From contig OX465580.1 in the NCBI GenBank assembly GCA_950022655.1, forward strand, positions 126,711,016-126,775,015: a stretch of 64,000 nt of DNA, given 5' to 3'. This document shows, piece after piece, positions 12,355 through 24,959 of this stretch. How positions within the stretch are numbered: the stretch's first letter is position 1; the number at the start of each line of letters is the position of its first letter. The translations under genes were made by a program, and so were the position numbers. Below the pieces are notes generated by a model. It was given only the letters and a program-made list of their open reading frames with translations. It was not told where the DNA came from and ran no database searches. Origin of the DNA: Alentia gelatinosa (Eukaryota > Annelida > Polychaeta > Phyllodocida > Polynoidae).

Positions 12355-13610
12355 AACCTGTAAACTCAATCAAAATTGATGATTGATAAAGAAGACCAAA
12401 GCTTGTATATAAAAAAAACCCAAAAAATACAGGAGAGTACATCCAAGCTGTTCAGACTGGGGAAATAGGAGCAAAACTTTGCTTAAGGAATCAGGTGATT
12501 CACCAACTAGAGTCCATGATATTTGTTTGTGGAAATTTCATAATACATTCTCTGTAAAACCACACATCTATGATGAGTGTCGTGACCGGGATATGGACTG
12601 TGAGAAAGTCATTAACGATGTCCTTTTCACTGACATGACCGCCGGGGTGGCGGCGGTGCACTGAAAACCCTCTGAACCATGTGCTGTGTCAGCATTTTAC
12701 CCATCAGGAAAATGTATAACGGGGATACTTGCATAGCCATGGGCGTGCCCGCAGAACTCTAATCCAGATGGATATGATGATGATATATACACAATATTAC
12801 CATGATTTGGATCTGCATGGTCAATACAGCCACACAGATGTTAATGGTAATGTTGTATTAAGTACTCACCATTCGACTAATTACTGGGAAAATATCTTGT
12901 AAATAATTAGAAATTCGACGTAAGCGCAGTGCATTGTTTATATAAAATAGTTCCTATAATACCCGTCAGTTGGCCGAAAAAGGACGTGTTCTCTGAGGAG
13001 AATACAGCTTTCCGTATTCTACTCAGTAGCGATCTGTAGGCTCCATATGGCGTGGTTAGTATGGAGACTCCTAAAGACCTGTATACGCTCGTTGAATACT
13101 GACAAGTTGATGTGAAAATATGGCAATTTATTCTACCCGTCATATTAATCTTCATAGACGTAACATGGTGTGACTGTATGCCAAGGTTATGCCATAAGAT
13201 ATTTACAGGCCATTGCTGACATATGATGTAAAAAATATGTGATGCGGTAGGATGAAATCTAAACATTACTCACTTTCATATAATTATTTATATGGAATTC
13301 ATTGTCTTCCGCTACAGATATCACTCAGCTCCACTTCGTGATATCATTCCGCGAAGACAACTCATACAATATAAACAATCATATGAAATCTCGTGACGTT
13401 TCATAATATAGTGTGATGATAAGCATACAGCTGCAGTAGATGTGTTAGAGCTTATTGAGATAAAATGATAAGGGATCAGCAGGGGATGAGGCCGCAGGGC
13501 TGGCAAAGCTCTGCGGTGGGTGCAGTGAAGGTGAACTGATGGGGAATCATCATTCATGGAAGACGAAGAGGCCAAGCAAATCTAGCAGGCTGAACTGGTG
13601 TAAAGTCCCT
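12355..13610. other. Intron, no recognisable feature
   Basis: Short open frames exist on both strands but lack splice signals and recognisable domains. Confidence 0.45.
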
Positions 13611-13980
13611 TTATCCTACCCCTAATAAAAAACCGCCATAGACTTAACATAGGCAAATTTTATGTGGCAGGCCGTGACATAAAGTGTTTTTTATGCCACT
13701 AGAGTAATAACAATATTGACCAATCAGAGAGCAGGATTTCAGCTACTATGAAAAAAGTTCTGTTGGTCGTTGAGTCAATTTTTATCTTTTAGTAATACAA
13801 AAGCATAGACGGGGTAGGATAAATACGAAACCGAACTCGAGTTAAACTTGTCAGTGCCTATGCCACTCTGGTCAGGTCTGCTCCTCACTACACTCGGCTA
13901 CGCCTCGTGTAGTAATACACGACCTGCCCATCGTGGCATAAACATTGTCAAGTCTAACTCTCGTTCGGTTTCTACTAAAT
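13611..13980 (-). mobile_element. Two-module element, family E (E1)
   Basis: The spacer runs from TTATCCTACCCCTAATAAA to GGGGTAGGATAAAT. The hairpin arms contain GAACTCGAGTTAAACTTGTC, with apex CTCGGCTACGCCTCG, and the copy ends CGGTTTCTACTAAA. Confidence 0.8.
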
Positions 13981-14219
13981 ATCTCTCCATAACTAGTGGA
14001 CAGTCAACCTAGCCCTCGTAACGATACATGCAACAAGTAGGTATCTGCAACTTTAATCAGAAGTAAGGTCATTTTGACAATGAATCCGGAGAGAAAGACG
14101 ACAGAAGAGCATATGGGGTTTGAGACATCTAGCAGTTCTATTACCAGAGGAACAAGGAGTCTCCCCTGAGAGAATAATCTTGAGCTCAGACACACAAAAA
14201 AAGTTTCATGCAATGAGAA

Positions 14220-14305
14220 CACATTCAGAGATAAAGGAGAGGGAAACTCAGGAGGAGGAAAAAGGAGAGACAGAAACAGAGAGAGGGAAAGAGAGAGAGA
14301 GGTAA
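14220..14305. repeat. GA-rich simple repeat
   Basis: Purine-rich GAGA and GGAGAA units generate spurious charged or Ser/Leu-rich open frames on both strands. Confidence 0.8.
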
Positions 14306-14742
14306 AAAAAAACATCATAGAAAGGGATAAAGAGTTACCCAATAGAGATAGTAGAGTATCATCCTCTCCATAACTATATATCTCCATAACTATACAGCGA
14401 TAACACCAATACCTTGTCTATTCAGGCCCATCTCAAAATATCCAACAGATTTATTTCAGCCTCAGCATCCCTTGTATCCTGTCCGTGTGACTTATGTACA
14501 GCAGAAGAAGACTCCAATATGCTCTTTTCCCACCTACGCCCACCCACCTCCAGTATCTAACTCCCTAATCCCCGGGAGTAGTAGTAAGGCGGATCCCATC
14601 GTCTATGGTGGTCCGTTCTCAGCCGTAAACACCGGCAGTCAGTGTAGCTCAATTTGTCTGCCTCCCACGCCTTGCCACTCCACCTCAATCACTTGCATAC
14701 TGCTACACGCCACCATCCTGGCCAATCACCTCTGTACTCTAA

Positions 14743-14846
14743 AGCCCATGATACAAGCTGTTTTTTGCATGGACCCAACAGGTCCAGTCTCAACGTGTTT
14801 GCTCGAGGTGTTTGCTGGGTCTAGAGCGATTGCTGGCAGGGCAATG
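14743..14846. repeat. Repeat R, first copy
   Basis: CATGATACAAGCTGTTTTTT and CAACAGGTCCAGTCTC mark a block that recurs at 15289-15390, each time followed by a G-like GG(C)CCGTTT sequence. The surrounding 128-codon plus-strand frame is not supported as coding. Confidence 0.6.
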
Positions 14847-15015
14847 GGGCCCGTTTAGTAATCTAGGATCATACATGGTGACCCTTTTCCATATGCCATA
14901 CAAACCCAGGGATGATTTGGGTCAACACTTACCGATGACCTTATGGATGGCTAATACTGTCTTAGCAAACAGTCTTAAATATCATTAAGTGATAACCCTT
15001 GTAAGAGGTAGTCAT
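14847..15015. mobile_element. Partial MITE family G (G1)
   Basis: The left end GGGGCCCGTTTAGTAATC and interior match G5, stopping near GATAACCCTTGTAAGAG. The right arm is missing. Confidence 0.7.
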
Positions 15016-15288
15016 CAAACAAAGAGTTTCCTCGGGCATTTACGCTAGACAACTTATTTTACAAATGCACATTGGCCATTAATTGCCACCTGTTTAGATG
15101 ACTAATTCAAGCCAGATTGAAATAGTTGCTGGCATCAGAGCATGTCGTATGGTTGTCAGGTGGTGCCAAATTGCATAATCTAACATAATCAGAAAATCTG
15201 CAGTCACCAGACAATTTCTAGCTGTCAGGTATTGCAAAATTCAAGAATCACCGCCCAGAATCATGTAGTGTAAACGCCAGGACAAGTC

Positions 15289-15390
15289 TATGATACAGGC
15301 TGTTTTTGGGTGGACCAAACAGGTCCAGTCTCATCGTGTTTCTCGAGGTTTTTGCAGGGTCTAGGGCTCGTTTGGTAATATTAGGAAATG
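15289..15390. repeat. Repeat R, second copy
   Basis: TATGATACAGGCTGTTTTTG and AACAGGTCCAGTCTCATCG match the first copy, followed by a degenerate GGCTCGTTTGGTAAT. Confidence 0.6.
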
Positions 15391-15396
15391 TCCTTA

Positions 15397-15515
15397 CTGT
15401 GAACGAAACGGTTCCTGTTCGAGGTCAGTCGTCGATTTCATACTGCCTGACGCCATAGGCGGAAGGCAGTATTAAATCAAAGACTGACCGAGAACGAGAA
15501 ACGTTTCGCCCACAG
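15397..15515. mobile_element. Solo hairpin element with GACGCCATAGGCGGA apex
   Basis: The arms (CTGTGAACGAAACG and CGTTTCGCCCACAG; GAGGTCAGTC and GACTGACC) form a stem of about 55 bp. The apex, CTGACGCCATAGGCGGAAGG, is of the superfamily type. No spacer module is attached. Confidence 0.7.
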
Positions 15516-15654
15516 TTTGCTTATTATTATATACCTTAAATCGATGAAAAAACGTTATTTTGACGACTTATTAAGTCACACTCACAGCGGGCACGAACAT
15601 TATTATTACTGCACCCTTAGCAGCGGGCAGTATTTCATAGACATTCGCACACAG

Positions 15655-15854
15655 GTATATAAAAATAAAGACCATTTTCTGTACCTTCTACACGGGTTAT
15701 CGTTTGATAATATTTAAGCATGCTCGCCAAGACAGTATTGGTGTCTTAAAGGTCATCCATAAACGTTGAATAAAGTTGACCCACATTGTCCCTGGGTCTC
15801 TATGGCTTACAGACAAGGGTCTACGTGTACAATCCTAGATTATTAAACGGGCTC
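15655..15854. mobile_element. Partial MITE family G (G2)
   Basis: The right arm and centre match G5 and end GATTATTAAACGGGCTCC. The extreme left end is not recognisable. Confidence 0.7.
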
Positions 15855-16846
15855 CTGGACCAACTTCCAAGTCACCTGTTATGCTCAGCGTCCAAGATCT
15901 ATGGTAGAAATTTAAAACCTCCCGATGCACTACGGTGCCTAATATCAAAATTCAGAGATGATCGCGAACCTCTTGATATTTCACAAAAGTCTAGACTAGG
16001 GACATCAGCATGCATCATAATTGGTTTTTAGGTATATAGTAAGACCTATCTTAGACTCTTTTTTTTTTGAATGGGCGTCTTTATTGTTTTCGATTTCGCA
16101 ATCGCTCTTCCAATACAATAGTTGACTGACAAACGTAACAATGGATGGCATGTACAATGAGGACATCATGGTTGACAAAGTGAACACATTGTTTCCATAT
16201 TTACATTGTTTGGAAGCTTATGAGTATGCTTACAATTGTCTCAGGCTTAGACTATACAATACCTTCTTACTAACCATTCCAAATTCTACTATTAGTGTTA
16301 TACATTTAATAATGTGCAGAAAAAATGTTACAGTATTTAGTCTTACAATCATCCATATTTTCCAAGTTTTTTCGACCCTAGATCATATCTATACTAATAA
16401 AGTTGCTAACTTTTCTCTGATCCCTCTTTTAAACGTCTGTTTAGAGCATCCTGTTTGTATGCTCTGTGGTAAAGAGTTCCATAGGTTGATACCGTAATAC
16501 ACCGATGACTTCCTCGGACAACTCGGAGCTCAGCAGATACCGGGTCTTATTCTTGTTGATCTGACAACAAAATTCACACCTCATGCATTGTCCTCTAATT
16601 CACATGAACCTTTAGTCTTAAAATGGTTTCCTATGAAGTGATAATTAGTTGTTCATATGAAATGCATTAACCAACAAGTTTATGAACTATACAGAAGGTT
16701 TCCAAGGTGATAATATGAAAGGTATGAATACCTGGATTTAGTCCTGGACCAACTGCCAGGTTACAATTCTAATTTTTGACCACCTGACAGGCGAATTTGC
16801 ACCTTCATGGATTGTCCTTCATGAACTTTTCATGTGTTAAGTAGTT
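15855..16846. other. Intron, no recognisable feature
   Basis: A 118-codon plus-strand frame at 16141-16497 is AT-rich, lacks domain features and is not called. Confidence 0.45.
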
Positions 16847-17140
16847 TTATCGCACTCCTGGTATTTTTTCTCCATAGACTTAACATCGAGAGCTCGTACC
16901 CAATGCCCTTGGAGTTTTTAGAAAAAAATACTCAATGGGGAATTTTGTCACAAATGTTGACCAATTAGTCAATGTGAGGGGTGTGATAAACTCAGAAACT
17001 TTTCCAAGTTTACGGTTAGAGCTTGATCCCATCTCATTGGACTCACATACGTAATTCACTCGGCTTCTCCTTGTGAATTACTGTGCTATTCAAACTTGCT
17101 GGAATACGAGCCCTGACCATAAACTTTCATAGGTTTCCTT
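16847..17140 (-). mobile_element. Two-module element, family B (B2)
   Basis: A reverse copy begins TTATCGCACTCCTGG, passes the conserved CCATAGACTTAACATCG block, and ends CATAGGTTTCC after a hairpin with apex CGGCTTCTCCTTG. Confidence 0.8.
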
Positions 17141-17143
17141 TTT

Positions 17144-19129
17144 ATCATCTAAAATGATATTTAGTTCATACAAAACGTTTCCAAGTTAATACCGTGGTAG
17201 AAAAGATTTAGCCGAAATTACAAGACGTAAGATTTATTCATTCCATTACTCAAATGGAAAATATGTTGTTACTGTAATATCAGCGCTTGTCTACTGATAG
17301 ATGCTCGAATGTTGAATTATAGAAATAAAAAATGTTTACTCACTAGGCAGTTGTTGACCACGCATTACGACGCATTCCTCTTTTTAGAGTGTGCTTGCTC
17401 GCGCTATATAGGATAATGAGGATTGTGCAGAATTACGAAACACCGTGGGAAAGGGTGCATTACGTTCATACAGACCACTAATAACCTCAAGATCCGTGAG
17501 ATTATGTATGAAATAATAGTCTCCTTTCCATGTTATCAACGGTCTCTGCTGAGGATGAACATTCGGGGAGTGCCGAATAAAAAGTGTTCGGCACTCCCTG
17601 TGTCAGTGTATATGAATTATATTCAAATAATTTAACTTCCTGTATGTAACTAATGTACGGGTGCAGGTTTCCTGCCATGCCAAGATTTCACAATTGATCA
17701 GGAAGTTATCCGGGTAAATCCCCACTGACCACACTCGCGCAGCCGAATCCTAGTTTTAGAGGAGAGTGTGTCTGAATTGAAACAGTCATACTTGGCAAGA
17801 GCTAGACTGAAATATTACATCAACTAGGAGAAAATAGTATGTTCATCATAGATGATTAGTGTGTAATTATAAATGAATAACAATACAGGTGTTTCCGTTC
17901 AGCGCCGCCTGACGGCCCACTGTCTAGTTACGCGGTCGCTCGGACAAACACTACGAGACCAGCTGTATTCATGTAGAGACATACAGCAATCACACCTAAA
18001 GTGTGAACGGTGGGTGTGATTGCCGGAGTGTTGTTTTTTGACAGATTAAATTGCTGGAACAAACTAGAGTATTGTATCAACGAGTCTGAGCTGTCTAAAC
18101 TTTATAGTTGATAATTGTTTTGGTTTAAACTTGGAGAAAGATAAGCATGTTATAGCTAGGCCTGCCAATTTATTATTGTGCATACAGTTTGGTGATACCT
18201 GTGTTATCTAAGCTATATCTAAAGTATTATTGAGTTGATATGCATGTATGACACATCAAATCAGAGCTGTGATACCATATAATACAGTGCAATCACTTTT
18301 ATCTCTATGGGAATGATGTACATGGGTATTATAAATGTATTACTTTCATACATTTAGTAATCCAATGCTGAAGTATACGTTGCCAGGGGTATGTTTGGCT
18401 GCATGCATTGCGTAACCATACAGATAACGTGCGACACCAGCCTATGGAAAAGGCCTATTAAAAAGTTTGGGTCACATTCAGTCTATGGATAGTTTTCTGT
18501 AACCCACTTGCACTCATTCAACTCGCCATTTTCTGCCTGAGTCTAGGATCCAAACATATCAAGCACCAATGGGACAATGAGGTAATTTGGCCTTAAGGGA
18601 TTTGTCATGGTCAGCTGAGCATGCTTTTAATACCCTGAGACACTGGCACCCTGCTCATTTGCCGATATCACAGTGAATAGCACATAGACAGTGAATGGAT
18701 AGCGTTCATGCAGTATGCTAGAAGTCTACATATGAGCACTCTAATCTCTAGGCGATGTATATAGGATGAGCAAGCACGCTCTAATAATATATTTTCCAGT
18801 CATAAATTTACTATTTTGGTCGAAGCAATATTCGTACCACTCTACCAAAACTGAAAATATATGATGAGGGTCTAGAAAGAGCACAAAACGCAGGAAGGAG
18901 GTGGATATGTAGGGTTTTGTGATGTTTCCACCTGCCGACGAAAACCCCACCGATAGTCGGTTGGTGGTTCTCCTTGAAAATGTGTCTGTGCTAACAATTG
19001 CTAACCCCAAAACACACACTCTGTATCCATCTGCCGACTGATTATGTATCATGTGCACCAATTATTCAAAATGTATTGGACCTGACTATCAGTCCTCCCT
19101 AAATCAAGATAGAAATTTGTGGCGTTGAG
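17144..19129. other. Intron, mostly featureless
   Basis: Only the small hairpin at 17566 stands out. Confidence 0.45.
17566..17598. repeat. Small perfect hairpin
   Basis: GGGAGTGCCGAA and TTCGGCACTCCC form a 12-bp perfect stem with a 9-nt loop. There is no adjacent T-run or other sign of function. Confidence 0.7.
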
Positions 19130-19357
19130 AAAAAAGACGCTGTTTTGAGATGGAAATGGAGGTGGTCATTGACCGATTTTTTCTCGCTGCCATCGATCAA
19201 ATAAACGTGGTTTGATTTCGTCGGTGGCTTCAAAAGCCCCGGTGCCATATTGCATAATGTTGGAGAGAAGAAACTTGGATCAATTTTGTTTCCACCTGAC
19301 AATTATTGCACAAAAGGCTATAATCGGTGATCAAAATCGTCAGGTGGAAACGCCACA
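19130..19357. repeat. Repeat K, copy 1
   Basis: TTTGATTTCGTCGGTGGCTT and TTTCCACCTGACAATTATTG blocks are shared with 26560-26720. Element J1 follows immediately. Confidence 0.55.
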
Positions 19358-19654
19358 TAAAGGCCAATGCCCATCTACCGATTTCGGAACATTTATGTAC
19401 GTTTGTCGGCGACAAACGGAGGGTAATTTGTCTCAGCCAAGCCATCCTAACGGAGTCGGTAGATGTAGGACAGCTAGGCAAGGCTACCCACCGATTAGAC
19501 TGATTTCTTTAGGACTAATACCCACCAGCCCCTATCCTTGAGGGCCGAGGGTCGAGCAGGGGTTACGTAAGTTGCCTGCGACAAGGTGACCGATTCCTAT
19601 ACGATTTGGGAACTAATCGTTCAACCCTAAATCGGTAGATGGGCATCCGGCTTA
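19358..19654 (-). mobile_element. MITE family J (J1)
   Basis: A 297-bp element starts AGGCCAATGCCCATCTACCG and ends CGGTAGATGGGCATCCGGCT. TAA stands on both sides, and an internal short hairpin (TTTGTCGGCGACAAA) is kept in all copies. The TWA flank suggests PIF/Harbinger. Open frames over it are repeat artefacts. Confidence 0.8.
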
Positions 19655-20008
19655 ACCCGGCATATACACTAGGCAACTAAATATGTGATTGTAGATTGTC
19701 AGGCCAATAATCGTCAGGTGGTGCTCGATTTCACAATGTCCACCGTAGAATGTACTCAAGTGTTTACACTGACGACTAAGTTTTCACAGAATCGCCACCT
19801 GTGTAGATGACTAATTCAAGCTGGCTAGAAGTAGTCGTGGGCATCAGAGCGGGTCCAATAGTTGTCCAATAAGTGGTGCAGAATTGAGTAATCTGACATA
19901 ATCGGACGAGCTGCAGTCGGCATTCGCTTGGCATTAAGACTAGACGATTTCTATTATTTTACTGCTAAAAGTCGTCAGGCGGAGCAAAATGCCAGAATCG
20001 CCGACCTT

Positions 20009-20571
20009 GGGCCCGTTTAATAATCTAGGATCGTACATGTAGACCCTTTTTTGTAACTCGTACAAATGTTTATTGTTTAGTAATATTCAACCCTGTTCAC
20101 CAAGGGAGTCTATTAAAGCCATCCATAAGGTCGTCCATAAGTGTTGAATAAAGTTGACCCACATCGTCCCTTGGGCTCTATGACGTAAAGAAAAGGGCAT
20201 ACATACACAATATTGACTGGTTTCAGATACAAGCGGTCGTATGCTCCGAGGAGTTGACGCGTAGTAATCTCCGAGCGTATGCGAGGATATTGCGCAGAAT
20301 CAACTCCGAGGAGCATATAGCCGCTTTTATCTGAAACCAGTCTATATTGTATTTATTATCCACCTTTTCTGGGCAAGTGGCATGTCAATATCAGTTCATT
20401 TTAGTTATGCACTATTTTCCCGTACGCACTACTTTTCCGTATGCGCCACCCGGAGCATACAACATATTCGTATGCGCCGGGTATGTCCATACAAACTCCC
20501 TATGTGTTTTCTATGGACACTTTGTATTAGGTGGATAATAAATGTAAGATCCTAGATTATTAAACGGGCCC
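20009..20571. mobile_element. Palindromic MITE family G (G3), interrupted by H1
   Basis: The inverted ends are GGGCCCGTTTAATAATC and GATTATTAAACGGGCC, followed inward by TAGGATCGTACATG and CCCTTTT-type arms. Without H1 the element is about 224 bp. The GGGCCCGTTT end resembles PIF/Harbinger termini. Confidence 0.8.
20204..20542 (+). mobile_element. Two-module element, family H (H1), nested in G3
   Basis: A 339-bp copy runs from TACACAATATTGACTGG to GGTGGATAATAAA. The hairpin arms share GCTCCGAGGAGTTGA, with apex CTCCGAGCGTATGCGAGG. The spacer opens TTATTATCCACC. Confidence 0.85.
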
Positions 20572-20601
20572 ATGGCATAATCGTCCAGTGTAAACTCCGG
20601 G

Positions 20602-20914
20602 TAAAGCCCAATGCCCATCAACTGATTTTGGAACATTCATGTACCTTTGTCGGCGACAAACGGACAGTAATTTGTCTCAGCCAAGGCATCCTAACGGAGT
20701 CGGCCGTAGTCGGTAGATGTAGGACAGCTAGGCAAGGGTGAGCCACCGATTAGTAGACTGATTTGCTTAGGACTAATATCCACCACCCCATATCCTCAAT
20801 GTCCGCAGATCGAGCAAAGAGTTACGTAATTTGCCTGCGCCAAGTTCACCGACTCCTATACGATTTGCAAACTAATCGCTCAACCCTGAATCGGTAAATG
20901 GGCATCAGGCTTTA
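20602..20914 (-). mobile_element. MITE family J (J2)
   Basis: A copy of about 313 bp runs from AAAGCCCAATGCCCATC to GATGGGCATCAGGCTTTA-like ends, with TAA/TTA flanks. Confidence 0.8.
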
Positions 20915-21274
20915 GGTCTACAACTGGCGGGAAGACGATGGGTGGGTATAAAGCGCAAGAGTAAAAAGGACCCGGGGTGACAGCCATTAATGTAGCGTGT
21001 AAAGAGTTAAACTACGTCTCTCATGTCAACTCACAGACAGCATCCATCTCCCCCTCCACCCGGAGCCCACCACACCACATCTCTACCCCTCCACTTACCC
21101 CTGCTTCCACCCCTCACCCCATGTCACACGCCGTGACTCCTAACCATTCGTAACGCCAGGCTCGCTCACAGGAGGTTATTCCTTTTATTTGGAGAGGATA
21201 AAAAAAAAGAGGGGAAAAAAGGAGTCATGTGTCATTCTCCAGGGTGGCATAGTTGTGGTCTATTTCCTCGAATC

Positions 21275-21297
21275 TTTTTTTTTTTTTTTTTTTTTTT
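21275..21297 (-). repeat. Poly-T run, possible poly-A tail of a minus-strand retroposon
   Basis: Twenty-three consecutive T on the plus strand are followed by about 180 bp without similarity to other window sequences. A minus-strand retroposed 3' end is possible but unproven. Confidence 0.5.
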
Positions 21298-21530
21298 GAT
21301 CAACAAGTATAACGATATACAATTCGCCATGTAACATAGCGTTCTTCCATTGAATACCAACAATGAGTAACAGTACATACACATTCCTTGCATACTTAAT
21401 ATACTCTTAACCCATTATATACCCACCCACATACCCCTTCCATCTCGTAAATACTTCTGGCCTTCTCTTGCTTCTAAAGCAACAGAAACACTGTAGCACG
21501 TTGATTTAAGGATCACCCATTTATGCATAT

Positions 21531-21803
21531 TTATCTCACCCCTGGTATTTTTTCCCCACAGACTTAACATTGGGTACTCGTATCCAACGCCCATTGAGTA
21601 TCCAGTGGGGATTATGTCACAAAGGTTAGCCCATTAGTCAATGTGAAGGGGGAGATAAATTCGGAGGCCTAAGGGTCAAAGCTCAATCCCATCTGATTTG
21701 AATCGTTACGCAATTCCCGTGGCTTTGCCTTGTGAATTACTACACGATTCAAACTCGAAGGGATACAAGCTCTGACCCTGAACTTTCAAAGTTTTCCTGT
21801 ATA
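21531..21803 (-). mobile_element. Two-module element, family B (B3)
   Basis: A reverse copy begins TTATCTCACCCCTGG and ends GTTTTCCTGTATA. The hairpin apex is TGGCTTTGCCTTG, and the spacer is about 25 bp shorter than in other copies. Confidence 0.8.
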
Positions 21804-21855
21804 ACATTCCACATATCAGTCATAATCTAGTGAGATACCGGTTATGGAACAGTGT

Positions 21856-22200
21856 TTTATGATCCACCTAATGCATAGTGTCCATAGAAAACACACAGGG
21901 AGTGTATATCACCATACCCGGAGCATGCAGATATGCTGTATGCTCTAAGGTGCAAAAGCCGGCGTATACGGAAAAATAGTGCATATGAAAAACATAGTGT
22001 GTACCTAAATGGAATAATGTCAGTAGCCCACTCGTCAGGGAAAGGTGGATAATCAGTATAATATAGATTGGTTTCAGATAATAGTGGCTGAATACTCCTC
22101 AGAGATGCCTCTGCGCAATATCCTCGCATGCGCTCGGACATTACTACGCGTTAACCTCTCTGAGCATAAACGGCCGCTTGTATCTAAAACCAGTCACTGT
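21856..22200 (-). mobile_element. Two-module element, family H (H4), diverged
   Basis: A reverse copy starts TTTATGATCCACC. It carries the CCATAGAAAACACACAGGG block and a hairpin ending CTAAAACCAGTC; the terminal AATATTGTGTA is lost. Confidence 0.75.
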
Positions 22201-23650
22201 CACCAGTGTATTTCATCACAGGGAACGTTGGTGTGCGCCATGACCTATGTGTACTAAATCTACACGGGTGGTCTCTCCAATACGAAGCCAAATCATACAA
22301 GGAAACTTCCGTTAGATTTCCGTGAAAAGGAACCGACTTCAGATTATATATTTTATTGTCGTTGACATGATGCATATTCTAAACTTATACATTATAGCAT
22401 TTTACTTTATCTGTATTCAAATAATGGTATGATTAGCAAAGTCTCATATTTTACTTCTGATTAGCCTATTTTGCAATGCAGTCACCAGAACACCCCATGT
22501 AGCAAAATATATATGTAATGACAAACATGTATGTAGTTGATACAAGCGTGGCAGGAGGTGTAGGGGTAAGAATGGTAGCTGTAGAAATAGAGGAACCTAT
22601 GGGAGTCTATTGGTAACACATTTCAATGATGGCGATATAAATGGCACAGCATAGAAATACATGCACTAATTTATGCCTCTAAGTGTCATCTGGTGTCATC
22701 AATTGCTAAATCTAAACAAAATGTGAATGCATATATGTTTTTAGGGGGCCTAGCGTCGAGCTCCTTCCCAACCACGGATTCCTCACGGAAGTCCAACGGA
22801 ATGAAGAAATTACACCCAAAATGTGAATGCATATAGATGTAAGAGTGATCACATACAATATATAAACCGCACTAGAAGAAATCCTTCTTGAAATTCCAAT
22901 AACTTTGTACCATCCAAATATAAGCTATATGACACAATAGAAACTCTAGAATTTGTAAAGGAAACATTCACCGTCATCGATATTTTTAAAAAGTTTCCAT
23001 TCAGGATGCGTTTGTGCTGTGATCATAGCTTTCCCATTTATACCGATGGATGCCAGTTTTTGTCGTTCGTTGAGGATAGCATTTCTTATATTCGACTCTG
23101 CCTTTCTTTAAAAGGTGAGGTGTAGTGATATATACATGAAGAGTACAACCCCAGTGTAACTCATAGGCTACAGTACTAAATTAAGATCCTTTCAACTTGC
23201 CTTTTCATTTTCTCAACCGGCTTATTTGATGTGACTCATGGAGGTAGGTCTGCCTCCCCACAGCTTCCCTCCTGTCAAAGCTGCGACCCTTTCACTTTAG
23301 ACGAAGCTATATACACTAATCTTGTTTGGAGTACGGTACAAAAAGGAAATGCTGGTAATTATAGTAGCACTGACATGTCGTAAATATCATCACTTGAGCA
23401 CAGCTTCGTCACGTTCATCAGGAAGTAAATACAGGGATGTACTTAACTCGGTTTTGTCAAGCATGTTACCTTTTTTTAAGGTGGGTTCTATGTCTTTATT
23501 TGTACCAATGTTACCATCCCTAGACCCAGTGAATTTTAAGAGCTGCAATACAATGATTGTATCATTATATACCTATGGCCCTATGACATACACATCCCGC
23601 CCATTCCTACCAAAGAAGTATTTATGGCCGTACATCACACTGTGATGTAA
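22201..23650. other. Intron, no recognisable feature
   Basis: A 107-codon frame at 23322-23645 has no recognisable domain or splice context. Confidence 0.45.
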
Positions 23651-23952
23651 TATCGTAAAACTGGATGAGGTTTAATCTTGGCCACCGTATTCCACTACTG
23701 GAGTTTGGCAAAGTGACTTCATGAGCTAAGCCGAGTGAAGTCCGGGGCCAAAACTTCAGGAGTGGAATGCGGTGGCCAAGATTAAAACGAATCAGGTTTT
23801 GATTTTATCCTACCCTATCTCCTCGATTTTGGAATATTACGTGATAACAATGCTGTATGCCACTAGTAGCATATAAAACTCCGTATGCCAGTCAGCGTGG
23901 CATACGGAAACCCAATGTTAAGCCTATGGGATTTTATATTAGGGGTAGGATA
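23651..23952 (+). mobile_element. Two-module element, family D (D2)
   Basis: A 302-bp copy runs from TATCGTAAAACTGGATGAGG to GGGGTAGGATA. Its hairpin apex is GAGCTAAGCCGAG, a diverged GGCGAAGCC. An M element abuts it on the right. Confidence 0.85.
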
Positions 23953-23953
23953 A

Positions 23954-24246
23954 TAAAGAAGAAACCAACAAGTTCTGGTCATAGTTGTCGTTCTCCACGA
24001 GTTTGAAGTGGAGTGGGATGAATGAGGCGTCAGCCAAGTGAATATCACATAGCATTCAAACGAGTTGGAGAATGGGTTCTTTGACCAAAACGAGTTACTT
24101 TCTGCATTTATCTCACCCCTGTACACACTAAAAGAATTGATGGCAGACAGGAGAGACCATGGAAAACAGAATCCAAAACTCGTAGAGGCATAGAGAACGA
24201 GTTCCCAATATTAAGCCTATGAGGAAAATTACCAGGGGTGAGGTAA
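23954..24246 (+). mobile_element. Two-module element, family M (M2)
   Basis: It starts TAAAGAAGAAACCAACAAG directly at the end of D2, has apex GAGGCGTCAGCCAAG, and ends ACCAGGGGTGAGGTAA. Confidence 0.8.
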
Positions 24247-24636
24247 AGGATATGGCATCATGTGATTAACTAGAATTTCGATATTTTTAGGTACAAAATG
24301 TATATAATAATACGACTGTCTTGATAGTCAAACTACTTGGTAAAATTACTAATCAGATACATACCTCTGCCTACCGCATCGGGATGTACCTGATTAAATA
24401 TTCTGTTAACTAATAATCCATAAGGTATATGGCTTTATCATATACCTATGCAGTATATTTGATAATTACGTACTGCTGCTCCCTATGCAGTATAAATTGC
24501 ATTACTGAACCCTGTGCAGTACACTGTTATACTTCACACATAGAAACATCAGCATTATGTGGGCTTTCACGCTCACATGTCTTCTATGCCAATATATGGT
24601 TAGATTTGTCTAAATTTAGGTATATGATGAATATGT

Positions 24637-24759
24637 AACGACCCACCATGCTCGTACATGTTACAGAACTAGATGGGAATTGATGCTCCAGTTCTTGTTC
24701 CGTAAAATACTACAATTCCGCATCTCGTTTTGTAGCATGTACAGCATGGTCAGGTCGTT
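24637..24759. mobile_element. Short palindromic MITE, 123 bp
   Basis: AACGACCCACCATGCTCGTA and TACAGCATGGTCAGGTCGTT form imperfect inverted ends; GAACTAGATGGG and CCGCATCTCGTT continue the stem. Confidence 0.7.
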
Positions 24760-24959
24760 CTATAGAAATACAGCGTTCATTCTAGCCTGGAAGCCTGGCC
24801 TAGCCACATTATAGGCCAGGTAACGGGTTTCATTTTTTGTGCATTATGGGTAACGCCTCCATTTCTTGCCCTCTCCGAGCAGAGATCCTGTACTCTACTT
24901 CCGCAAGAGATCTGCTGGGAGAGTGCCACATTGACAGATAGAGACTGTAGAGCTTAGGT

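Noticed and set aside
14472..14858. A 128-codon plus-strand open frame
   Set aside because: It overlaps repeat R and the end of a G element, has no domain and lacks splice context.
16141..16497. A 118-codon plus-strand frame
   Set aside because: The base composition matches surrounding AT-rich intron, there is no domain and no splice evidence.
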